A stretch of 27,886 nt of DNA from Planctomycetota bacterium. GTDB lineage: Bacteria; Planctomycetota; MHYJ01; JACQXL01; JAVHLO01. Where the stretch lies: assembly GCA_031082105.1 (NCBI GenBank), contig JAVHLO010000004.1, positions 1-27,886 on the forward strand, in the 5' to 3' direction. Each line of letters starts with the position of its first letter. The first letter of the stretch is position 1. Below, in pieces: positions 1-6,411 of this stretch. The notes under the pieces are model-generated. The model searched no databases, was not told the origin of the DNA, and was given only the letters and a program-made list of their open reading frames with translations. The position numbers were made by a program, and so were the translations under genes.

Positions 1-931
1 AGGAATTGTCCGCCCCGAGCCTCAGCGCAGTGCGCGCGGAGTCCATCGCGACGTTTCCGCCGCCGATCGTTGCGACGTTCTTGCCGCGGATGATCGGCGT
101 CTTGTACTGCGGGAAGAGGTATGCCTTGAGTAGGTTGGACCTGGTGAGGTACTCGTTGGCGGAATAGACACCCAGCAGGTTCTCGCCCGGGATGAACATG
201 AAATTCGGCGCGCCCGCGCCGCTGCCGACGAAGACCGCGTCGAACCTGTTCTTGAAGAGATCGTCAATCGTCATCGTCTTGCCGACTACGAAGCTCGAAT
301 GGAGCGTCACGCCGAGCGACGTAAGGTAGTCCACTTCCGTCTGGAGGATCGCCTTCGGGAGCCTGAACTCGGGGATGCCGTAGACGAGCACACCGCCCGG
401 CTTGTGGAGCGCCTCGAATATATGGATCTCGTGGCCGAGCTTGATGAGGTCGCCCGCGCAGGTGAGCCCGGCCGGGCCGGAGCCGACGACCGCGATGCGC
501 TTGCCGGTCGGGCGGGCGATCTCGGGCTTCGTGAAACCCGCCTCCATCCGCTCGAAGTCAGCGACGAACCGCTCGAGCCTGCCGACGGCGACGGGCTGGT
601 CCTTCTTGCCGAGGATGCAGGTCTTCTCGCACTGCTCCTCCTGCGGGCAGACCCGTCCGCAGACGGCCGGCAGCGAGTTCGTCTCCTTGATCTTCCGCGC
701 TCCCTCCGCGAACTTCCCCTCCGCGACGAGCGCGATGAAGGCGGGGATGTTCACTTCGACCGGGCAGCCCTGCGTGCACAGCGGTTTCTTGCACTGCAGG
801 CACCGTTTCGCCTCGATCATCGCCAGTTCACGCGTATAGCCGAAGGGGACTTCGTTGAAATTCCGCTTTCGCGCCTGCGGCTCCTGTTCCGGCATCTTCT
901 GGCGCGGGACTTTTGCTTTCTTTTCAGGCAT
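1..931 (-). CDS. nfnB: NfnB / glutamate-synthase-small-subunit-like flavoprotein, 3' end cut by window edge
   Basis: The first 310 residues are present; the rest lies beyond the left edge. The N-terminus carries two cysteine groups typical of 4Fe-4S binding: C44/C47/C52/C56 (CLQCKKPLCTQGCP) and C91/C95/C101/C105. An FAD Rossmann motif GSGPAG follows at 150-155, and a second dinucleotide motif (GGGNVAMDSAR) begins near 290. This is the architecture of the GltD/GltA small-subunit family. The gene directly upstream is an NfnA-type FAD/NAD and 2Fe-2S protein, so the pair most likely forms the electron-bifurcating NADH-dependent reduced ferredoxin:NADP+ oxidoreductase. A stand-alone NADPH glutamate synthase subunit is the alternative, since these families are often cross-annotated. 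The ATG at 931 has a GAGGAG ribosome site about 7 nt upstream. Confidence 0.9.
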   Translation of the reverse strand, partial: MPEKKAKVPRQKMPEQEPQARKRNFNEVPFGYTRELAMIEAKRCLQCKKPLCTQGCPVEVNIPAFIALVAEGKFAEGARKIKETNSLPAVCGRVCPQEEQCEKTCILGKKDQPVAVGRLERFVADFERMEAGFTKPEIARPTGKRIAVVGSGPAGLTCAGDLIKLGHEIHIFEALHKPGGVLVYGIPEFRLPKAILQTEVDYLTSLGVTLHSSFVVGKTMTIDDLFKNRFDAVFVGSGAGAPNFMFIPGENLLGVYSANEYLTRSNLLKAYLFPQYKTPIIRGKNVATIGGGNVAMDSARTALRLGADNS

Positions 932-996
932 GGCGTGCTCCTCAAATGCACCCGAACCGGCGACGAATGGCTCAGTCGCCCCGTCGGACCCTTTAG

Positions 997-1018
997 CCCG
1001 CATTATTCACGAGTCAAC
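997..1018 (+). repeat. Short dispersed repeat, CCGCATTATTCACGA type
   Basis: The core CCCGCATTATTCACGAGTCA recurs with small changes at 2541-2560 (CCCGCACTATTCACGAATCA) and in shortened form at 21541-21556 (GCTCTATTCACGAATC). All three copies are intergenic. The function is unknown. Confidence 0.5.
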
Positions 1019-1036
1019 GAAAAACATCGATAGACT

Positions 1037-1075
1037 GTCATTCCAAACTCGGTTTCCGCCGCAGGCGGATCCGCC
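1037..1075 (-). repeat. Dispersed repeat with CCGCCTGCGGCGG core, copy 1
   Basis: Read on the minus strand, this 39-bp stretch (GGATCCGCCTGCGGCGGAAA followed by CCGAGTTTGGAATGAC) matches 7705-7744 on the plus strand with only about three differences. The CCGCC-TGC-GGCGG part is itself palindromic. Shorter versions (GGATCCGCCTGAGGCGGAAA) occur at 2325-2348 and 2491-2527. It lies between nfnA and nfnB. Confidence 0.7.
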
Positions 1076-1102
1076 GCGGTGGACGGAATCTCCTTTGCCT
1101 CG

Positions 1103-1235
1103 TGTCCGAGCAACGCGGTTCGTAGCAAGGCACGAAGCCGCAGCGGAGTGCCGTTCCTTCGGAAACGCCACTCCGCCCTGCGGGGCTACGTGGCTTACTA
1201 CAAACACTTGCGGCGCTCATGCCATTGCTCGGACA
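1103..1235. repeat. Large imperfect palindrome between nfnA and nfnB
   Basis: The outer arms are perfect: TGTCCGAGCAA at 1103-1113 and TTGCTCGGACA at 1225-1235. Inside, about 37 bp at 1122-1160 (GTAGCAAGGCACGAAGCC...) pair imperfectly with the reverse complement of 1164-1201 (GTAGTAAGCCACGTAGCC...), closing on a TTCGG tip. The element starts 5 bp past the nfnA stop codon. If the two genes are co-transcribed, the mRNA would carry a hairpin over 100 nt long, which could affect the ratio of the two subunits. It may equally be a MITE-like dispersed element. Confidence 0.75.
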
Positions 1236-1240
1236 GGCTG

Positions 1241-2062
1241 CTAGCTTCCGCCCGCGCACGTGCACTGTTTCTCCTGCACGGAGTACATGCCGAGCCGTTT
1301 CGTCAGCAGGTCGAAATCTACCTGGTGGCCGTCGAACTCGGGCCCCTGGATGCAGGCGAACTTCGTCTCGCCACCGACGTTGACGCGGCACGCGCCGCAC
1401 ATCCCGGTTCCGTCGAGCATGATCGGATTGAGACTTACGACGGTCTTCACGCCGTAGGGTTTCGTGAGATTTGCGACGGCGCGCATCATCGGGACGGGGC
1501 CGATGCCTACGACGAGCGCGATCTTGCGCGGGCCGTCGAGGAATTCCTTGGCCTTCTGTGTCACGAAGCCGTGGAACCCGTACGAGCCGTCGTCCGTGCA
1601 GACGTGGGTCTCCTTGAAGATCTTCTTGAATTCCTTTTCCAGAATGACCAGCTCCTTGTTGCGCGCGCCGATGACGCAGACGGTCTCGTTGCCGGCCGCC
1701 TGGAGCGCCTCGGCGATCGGGTAGAGCGGGGCGACGCCGACCCCGCCGCCGATACAGAGGCACGTGCCGAACTTCTCGATATGCGTGGGCACGCCCAGCG
1801 GGCCGACCACGTCGGCAAGCGTGTCGCCTGCGCGGAGTTGTCCCAACCGCTTGGTGCTGTACCCCATCTCCTGGACGATGAGCGAGATCCAGCCCGCCTT
1901 TGGGTCGGCATCCGCGATCGTGAGCGGCACGCGCTCGCCTTCCTCGTCATGCCTGATGATGACGAACTGGCCGGCCTTCCGCTTCGCCGCGATTTCGGGC
2001 GCTTCCACCTTCATGTGAAAGATGCCGGGAGCGATGTGCTCCCTGAAAAGGATCTTGTTCAT
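1241..2062 (-). CDS. nfnA: NfnA-like FAD/NAD(P)-binding oxidoreductase subunit
   Basis: The 273-residue product has a ferredoxin-reductase-like FAD domain (RVPLTIADAD, then DVVGPLG) and an NAD domain (GGGVGVAPLYPIAEAL). Its C-terminal cluster site is DGTGMCGACRV...FACIQGPEFD, which fits the Asp/Cys3 2Fe-2S ligation known for Nfn (D217, C222, C225, C237). With the adjacent flavoprotein it should couple NADH, NADPH and ferredoxin pools, which suggests fermentative or otherwise anaerobic redox balancing. Stand-alone homologues are annotated as sulfide dehydrogenase or dihydroorotate dehydrogenase electron-transfer subunits. The start at 2062 is preferred over an in-frame ATG at 2083 because AAGGAG sits 7 nt upstream of it. 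Confidence 0.9.
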   Translation of the reverse strand: MNKILFREHIAPGIFHMKVEAPEIAAKRKAGQFVIIRHDEEGERVPLTIADADPKAGWISLIVQEMGYSTKRLGQLRAGDTLADVVGPLGVPTHIEKFGTCLCIGGGVGVAPLYPIAEALQAAGNETVCVIGARNKELVILEKEFKKIFKETHVCTDDGSYGFHGFVTQKAKEFLDGPRKIALVVGIGPVPMMRAVANLTKPYGVKTVVSLNPIMLDGTGMCGACRVNVGGETKFACIQGPEFDGHQVDFDLLTKRLGMYSVQEKQCTCAGGS

Positions 2063-2099
2063 GCGCTTCTCCTTGGAAAACATGCGATCATGGCAAGAG

Positions 2100-2127
2100 T
2101 CTATACGAACCGGCGAGAAAAATCAAG
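2100..2127 (-). promoter_or_regulatory. Candidate sigma70 promoter of nfnAB
   Basis: On the minus strand, TATAGA (2105-2100) is preceded by CTTGAT (2127-2122) with a 16-bp spacer, or by TTGATT with 15 bp. It lies 38 bp upstream of the nfnA start. The -10 is good and the -35 is weak. Confidence 0.4.
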
Positions 2128-2160
2128 CGTTCAACAGATCGGTGGAGCGTCGTCTTCTAG

Positions 2161-2500
2161 GATCCTGAGTCCACGAGATCTGAAACAGAATTCAGGATCT
2201 TGTCAACCCGGAAACCGCCAAGACGCCAAGGAAATCAAGAAAGCGCTGGAATTCTCGCGAGTTTCCGGCGTATCCGGTCCCCGATTCGTCGGGGAATGCC
2301 GACAGGGACTGTCCCGCCAAGGGCGGGATCCGCCTGAGGCGGAAATGAGCCTTGCGCGAGACTTGAGGTCCTGTTGTCTCGTCAGAGTCTCTTGAAGTCC
2401 CTGTTCCAGTATCCGGTCGGATCTTGCCTCCTGATGATTGTTGGCGTCCTTGGCGCTCTTGGCGTTTTGGCGGATCATTGGGTTCTCGGGGTTGTCCGCC
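2161..2500 (+). repeat. Family A dispersed element, copy A1
   Basis: It begins GATCCTGAGTCCACGAGATC and continues through CCGCCAAGACGCCAAGGAAA, CGTATCCGGTCCCCGATTCG, TCTCGTCAGAGTCTCTTGAA and TTGGCGTCCTTGGCGCTCTT to TCATTGGGTTCTCGGGGTTG. The same modules in the same order make up the reverse complement of 19506-19815, and head and tail modules recur at 17325-17366 and 17615-17664. Inverted CGCCAAG-type and CAGGGACT-type modules on the two sides make it a long imperfect palindrome. A GGATCCGCCTGAGGCGGAAA module at 2325-2348 is absent from copy A2. The rest of the 2063-2592 gap holds no plausible gene. Confidence 0.8.
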
Positions 2501-2592
2501 TCGGGCGGATCCGCTGAGGCGGAAAGGTCTACTTCGCTGCCCCGCACTATTCACGAATCAGGCAAACCGCAAACGCCATTTTGAAACCGTCT

Positions 2593-3282
2593 CTACGCGA
2601 GCCGGGCGATGGCGGCGGGGAGTTCGCCGATGTTGCGGATACGGGCGCAGAGCGCGTCCGTGTGGTGATCGAACGGGTCGATGAGCACGGCGCGGATCCC
2701 GCTCGCCTCTGCGCCCGCGACGTCGACACAGACGAGATCGCCGACGTGGACGACCTCGTCCGGTTCCGCCGACGCGGCCGCAAGCGCGTGCTGGAATATC
2801 CTCGGGTCGGGCTTTTCGACCCCGACCTGGCCGGAATCGACCACGAAACTGAAATAGTCGAGCAGCCCGACGAGGGCGAGCAGGTCCTTGATCCGCCCGT
2901 CGGCGTTGGATACGACGCCAATCGTGTACTTGCTGCGAAGCTCCGCAAGTACCGCGGGGACCTCAGGCGGCACGCGGCACCAGAGGTTCTTGACGGAGTG
3001 GCGGGCTTCCAGCTTCTTGTACGCGTCGGCGATATCGAACTCGGACGTGAGACCGGCGTGCGACATGATCAGCCGGAAGTAGTAGAACCACCGCGCGTAG
3101 TCGGTCGTCGTTCCGACCACGTGGGCGCGATCGACCTCGGCGCGGGCGACGGCCTCAGAGCGTTCGAGCGTTTCCAGCGACGGCGAAACGCCGTACCCGC
3201 TCAGCACCTCGGCGATGAACGGGAAGTCGAGATGCAGAATCGTGTTGCCGGCGTCAAGAAAGACGGCTTTCAGCTTGCTCAT
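2593..3282 (-). CDS. HAD-superfamily hydrolase with DAGNT motif I
   Basis: The 229-residue protein is a complete HAD fold. Motif I is FLDAGNTI (D10), motif II is VVSNAD (S125/N126), motif III is the lysine in KPDPRIF (K157), and motif IV is VGDLVCVDVAGA (D182, D187). A helical cap lies between residues 20 and 105. The order and size fit HAD subfamily IA phosphatases of the DREG-2/HDHD3 type. The second Asp of the usual DxD motif, the general acid in most HAD phosphatases, is Gly12 here, so the substrate and even phosphatase activity are uncertain. The upstream frame stays open for hundreds of codons antisense to the next gene, but homology begins at MSKLKAVFLD. No ribosome site precedes this ATG; the promoter lies so close that the mRNA may be leaderless. 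Confidence 0.88.
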   Translation of the reverse strand: MSKLKAVFLDAGNTILHLDFPFIAEVLSGYGVSPSLETLERSEAVARAEVDRAHVVGTTTDYARWFYYFRLIMSHAGLTSEFDIADAYKKLEARHSVKNLWCRVPPEVPAVLAELRSKYTIGVVSNADGRIKDLLALVGLLDYFSFVVDSGQVGVEKPDPRIFQHALAAASAEPDEVVHVGDLVCVDVAGAEASGIRAVLIDPFDHHTDALCARIRNIGELPAAIARLA

Positions 3283-3288
3283 GCGCGC

Positions 3289-3318
3289 AGGATAGCATAT
3301 GTGACGCGGGAATGTCAA
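3289..3318 (-). promoter_or_regulatory. sigma70 promoter of the HAD gene, possibly leaderless
   Basis: On the minus strand, TTGACA (3318-3313), an 18-bp spacer and TATCCT (3294-3289) end 6 nt before the ATG at 3282. Transcription would start at or next to the A of the start codon. Confidence 0.6.
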
Positions 3319-3337
3319 GCGGGAGAACACGCGGGGG

Positions 3338-3439
3338 GATTTTAGATTTTGGATTGCGGATTGCGGACTGTTGACTTTTGATGTCAGCACGTAAATCCGA
3401 AATCGCAAATCCGAAGTCTGAAATCGTGAATCCGAAATC
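3338..3439. repeat. Inverted arrays of a GGATT/AATCC short-period repeat
   Basis: The left arm (GATTTTAGATTTTGGATTGC then GGATTGCGGA) and the right arm (AAATCCGAAATCGCAAATCC then GAAGTCTGAAATCGTGAATC) are degenerate tandem copies of a 7-10 bp unit in opposite orientations around a short unique centre. A fragment (AATCCGAAATCGCAAATC) recurs at 14653-14672. It fills the gap between the divergent HAD and kinase-like genes. Confidence 0.65.
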
Positions 3440-3477
3440 GTCCGCCCGCGCGAGTGAGTGTTTTTCAGAGACCTTGA

Positions 3478-5118
3478 ATGCACACGCAGTACAAGAAGCT
3501 CCGGATAGCAGGCGTCCGCTGGACGGTCAGGCCCGGCTATGAGCCCCTGGTGCAGTCCGTGCCGACCGAGGAGTCCAGTCATGCCGATCCGTGGCGCCTC
3601 GTCAAGGAGTACCCGATCAAGAAGGTGCTGCAGCTTCCGAGCGAACGCGCGCGCGAACTGCTCGGAGACAGGGTGGGCTCCGACGAGGATTCCGCCGGCT
3701 TCATATTGAAGATATACCGCCCCGCGTCGAACTGGTCCAGGCTGCTTTCCCTCCTGCGGGTCAGCAAGGCGGAGCGTGAATTCGATACGGCGCTGGAGAT
3801 ACACAGGCGCGGGATCGCCACCGTGCTGCCGACCGCGGTCGGCATCCGGCGCAGGCACGGACTGGTCCTCGAAAGCTACGTCATCTTTCCACGGCTCGCC
3901 GGGGTGGTGGGCCTGGACGAGTTCCTGCGTGCGACCTTCACCGAATTCCCGGGCCGGCGCGAGGGAACGCGAGCGAAGGAGGCGTTGAGCTCGCTCCTGC
4001 CCGGCGCGCATTCCCCGCGCGAGTTCAGGGTCGCGGTCATACAGGCTTACGGGCGATTCGCGCGGTCCGTGCACGACGCGGGAATCAACCAGGACGATTT
4101 CGATCCGAACAATATCCTGTTGTCGTTTGACGCGGCAGACTTCCGCTTGGGCGCGGATCATGCCGACGACCGCGTCCGGCGCGCGGCGGCCGGCGGCACG
4201 CAGGAAGGTTCCGCGTCTGACCGGCAGGCGTCGTACACGACACAGTTGAGGATCGTGGATTTCGAGCGGGCCAGGGTCGGCCTTCCCCTGCCGTTGAGCC
4301 GGCGGACCTGGCTCCTTGCGAAGCTGAACCGGTTCAGGGCGGCGAGCGTGTCGGACCGGGTCCGGTTTCTGATCGAGTACTGTCGCGAACCCGCGCCGGG
4401 TCCGGCAGCCTGCGGATCCTCGATAACGCCGGCGCGTGACCGGCGCGGGCCTGCGGGCGGCGAGAGACACGCCGTCCCGACGAAGCTGCAGTGCGCGGTC
4501 CCCGGACACAAGGAGCTCGCCGTCAGGATCGTCGCGGAGGAGGACCGCGTGCAGGGCCGCGACCTGCGCAGGGCGGCGGAGAACTGCTGCGAGGAGAACC
4601 GGAACACGGGGTTCTTCTCGCACCAGGGAATGCGCGGCCACTACCGGAAAAAATACCCGTGGGACGAGGGGATCACAAGCGCGGAGGCGGACCTTCTTGC
4701 GGAGAAGGTGATCGGCCCGGCACCGGTCCTCACGCTGCCGCCGGGCTACGAGGTCCTGACGTTTGAAGGCCCGGCAAGCGCCGACCGCGCTCTGGCCCTA
4801 TGGAAGGTGACCAATGCCCTTCTGCGCGTCGGCATCCCCGTCCAGCCGCCGATCCTCGTCGCGGCCACGACTGACCGCGGCCGGTCGAGCAAGGCGTGCG
4901 TCATCTGCTATTCGCATCCTTCGCAGCTCCAGTCCGTGCTGGAATTGAAGGAAAACGATAAGGCGGCCGCGTTGGACCGCTCGCGCAGACTGGCGAAGCG
5001 GGTCGAGCGCGCATTCCGCGTCTGGCGGCATGGAAGACCCGCCCGCTGGGAACTCCCGGACAGGCTCAACTTGCACGGCGAGGCCATCCTGCGCTGCGGG
5101 GAGATTGTCATCGACTAG
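3478..5118 (+). CDS. Lipopolysaccharide-kinase (WaaP/KdkA/InaA)-like protein with a second partial kinase-like region
   Basis: The 546-residue product has a protein-kinase-like fold of the LPS/Kdo kinase group. ATP-lysine strand ILKIYRP has K78, and the alpha-C glutamate is near AEREF (100). The segment HRRGIATVLPTAVG resembles the family's GIPTPxPxA. The catalytic loop is HDAGINQDDFDPNNILL (catalytic Asp probably D207, N212), and the metal site is RIVDFERARVG (D261). The catalytic-loop His is replaced by Gln205. Residues 430-490 (ADRALALWKVTNALLRVGIP then VQPPILVAA) look like a second N-lobe with no following HxD or DFG motif. In this family the role is phosphorylating envelope sugars, but the true substrate is unknown. 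An in-frame TGA sits directly before the ATG, so the start cannot be further upstream; the ribosome site is weak. Confidence 0.75.
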   Translation: MHTQYKKLRIAGVRWTVRPGYEPLVQSVPTEESSHADPWRLVKEYPIKKVLQLPSERARELLGDRVGSDEDSAGFILKIYRPASNWSRLLSLLRVSKAEREFDTALEIHRRGIATVLPTAVGIRRRHGLVLESYVIFPRLAGVVGLDEFLRATFTEFPGRREGTRAKEALSSLLPGAHSPREFRVAVIQAYGRFARSVHDAGINQDDFDPNNILLSFDAADFRLGADHADDRVRRAAAGGTQEGSASDRQASYTTQLRIVDFERARVGLPLPLSRRTWLLAKLNRFRAASVSDRVRFLIEYCREPAPGPAACGSSITPARDRRGPAGGERHAVPTKLQCAVPGHKELAVRIVAEEDRVQGRDLRRAAENCCEENRNTGFFSHQGMRGHYRKKYPWDEGITSAEADLLAEKVIGPAPVLTLPPGYEVLTFEGPASADRALALWKVTNALLRVGIPVQPPILVAATTDRGRSSKACVICYSHPSQLQSVLELKENDKAAALDRSRRLAKRVERAFRVWRHGRPARWELPDRLNLHGEAILRCGEIVID

Positions 5119-5139
5119 GTCGCGCGCCATGGAGCGCCT

Positions 5140-5172
5140 CAAGGTCAAAGCTGCGGCTTTGACGCTCCAGAA
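5140..5172 (+). promoter_or_regulatory. 33-bp hairpin element upstream of the archaemetzincin gene (family G, copy 1)
   Basis: CAAGGTCAAAGCTGCGGCTT followed by TGACGCTCCAGAA contains the palindrome TCAAAGC-TGCG-GCTTTGA. The same 33 bases occur exactly, on the other strand, at 7618-7650. In both places the element reads in the same direction as the following gene and ends 40-50 nt before its start codon, here 49 nt before 5222. Confidence 0.7.
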
Positions 5173-5221
5173 TACCGGGGAGGGACGCTGCTACCACCCT
5201 TACGCGAGAGAGGAGGCGAGA

Positions 5222-6229
5222 ATGATCGTGCTCAGGCTCTTTCTTGCGGCCGCGCTGGCCGCAGCGTTCGTCACCTCGGTCGATTCATGCGAGGATGACC
5301 AATCGGACCCGGACACGACCGGACCGGAGAAGACTGCTCCGGGGGAGGACGAGCAGGAGACCGGGGACCCGCAGATGGACGAGCGGACGAAGCGCATGTA
5401 CGAATTCGCGTTGAACGACGATACCGACTTCGAGGTCATGCCGAAGCCGCAACCGGGCGACTGGCTGTACAGTCACGCGGAACAGCACCAGACCTTCGAC
5501 GACTATGTTGGCACCTCTCCGCGACGCCCCGCCGACAATCGGCGGAAGATCACGATCATTCCGATCGGCGATTTCCCCGGGCGCGAAGAGAAGCTGCTCG
5601 AACCGATCCGCGAGTACTGCTCGATCGTCTTCTCGTGCGAGACCGTCCTCCTGCCCAAAGAGAAGATCCCTCCCGACGCGCCAGGTAGGCCGGCCTCGTG
5701 GGACGCATCGCAGACACAGTACCGCACGGGCTATCTTCTCACGCGCTTCCTGCGCCCCAGGGTCCCCAGGGACGCCATATGCCTGCTGGGGATCACCATG
5801 GCCGACCTGTACCCTGACGACGGATGGAACTACGTCTTCGGCGAGGCCAGCCTGCGTGACAGGGTCGGGGTATTCTCGTTCGTCCGGTTCTTTCCGGAGT
5901 TCTACGGCCAGGAACCATCAGAAGAGAACCTGCAGGTTGCCCTGATGCGCTGCCTGAAGACGATGGCGCATGAGACCGGCCACATGTTCTCTTTGCCACA
6001 TTGCGTGAAGTACAAGTGCCTGATGAACGGCGCCAACAGTCAATCCGAACAGGACAGCGGACCCATCCACGCATGTCCGTACTGTCTGAAGAAACTCCAG
6101 TGGAACACCGGTTTCGACCTGCTCGCGCGGTACGAGAAGCTTGCGCAATTCTACGACGAGCACGGGTACAAGGAAGAGGCGGAGTGGGTCACGAACCGGC
6201 TGAAGAAGATTCGCGCGAGCGCGGAGTGA
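5222..6229 (+). CDS. Archaemetzincin-type zinc metalloprotease, exported (possible lipoprotein)
   Basis: The 335-residue protein carries an almost complete archaemetzincin signature: HETGHMFSLPHC (H250, E251, H254, H260, C261), C266-L-M268 and the C285-P-Y-C288 pair. In the family, the three His bind catalytic zinc, E251 is the catalytic base and the four Cys hold a second zinc. The conserved Gly after the third zinc-motif position is Ser257. Human AMZ proteins share the CLM...CPxCLxKL pattern. Unlike typical archaemetzincins, which lack an export signal, this one starts with a hydrophobic signal (MIVLRLFLAAALAAAFVTSV) followed by a possible, non-ideal lipobox VDSC (C23) and an acidic linker of about 45 residues. 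The start at 5222 has a perfect AGGAGG 5 nt upstream; the frame is open further upstream but without signal or homology. The substrate is unknown. Confidence 0.9.
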   Translation: MIVLRLFLAAALAAAFVTSVDSCEDDQSDPDTTGPEKTAPGEDEQETGDPQMDERTKRMYEFALNDDTDFEVMPKPQPGDWLYSHAEQHQTFDDYVGTSPRRPADNRRKITIIPIGDFPGREEKLLEPIREYCSIVFSCETVLLPKEKIPPDAPGRPASWDASQTQYRTGYLLTRFLRPRVPRDAICLLGITMADLYPDDGWNYVFGEASLRDRVGVFSFVRFFPEFYGQEPSEENLQVALMRCLKTMAHETGHMFSLPHCVKYKCLMNGANSQSEQDSGPIHACPYCLKKLQWNTGFDLLARYEKLAQFYDEHGYKEEAEWVTNRLKKIRASAE

Positions 6230-6282
6230 GGAGCAAGGGACTCGTCCAACAGCCATGTCTACACCCACGCCGAAGAAACATC

Positions 6283-6311
6283 TTGACTTCCATACCGTGT
6301 CTCGGTATCAT
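6283..6311 (+). promoter_or_regulatory. Isolated sigma70-like promoter with an internal dyad
   Basis: TTGACT (6283-6288), a 17-bp spacer and TATCAT (6306-6311). The dyad ATACCG-TGTCT-CGGTAT (6292-6308) lies in the spacer and overlaps the -10, a position that suits an operator. No plus-strand gene follows; the next gene is convergent. Confidence 0.5.
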
Positions 6312-6312
6312 A

Positions 6313-6340
6313 TTGGGATTGACCTGGGAGCCAATCCCAA
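6313..6340. other. Strong hairpin between convergent genes
   Basis: TTGGGATTG (6313-6321) pairs perfectly with CAATCCCAA (6332-6340) across a 10-nt loop. There is no clear T-tract on either side, so it could be a weak bidirectional terminator or the 5' stem of a small RNA made from the adjacent promoter. Confidence 0.45.
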
Positions 6341-6411
6341 AACACCGAAGTGGTGAAAACCGAGCCGCGAGCGTTAGCGAGCGACCAAAAGACATCCGGC
6401 GGGTACTAGCC

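Noticed and set aside
1079..2395. 438-codon plus-strand frame
   Set aside because: It is antisense to nfnA and reads through the palindrome and family A repeat; its composition is Arg/Asp-rich as expected for a high-GC shadow.
2593..4641. 682-codon minus-strand frame
   Set aside because: Only its last 229 codons are a HAD protein. The upstream part is antisense to the kinase-like gene, runs through a non-coding repeat and shows no family signature.
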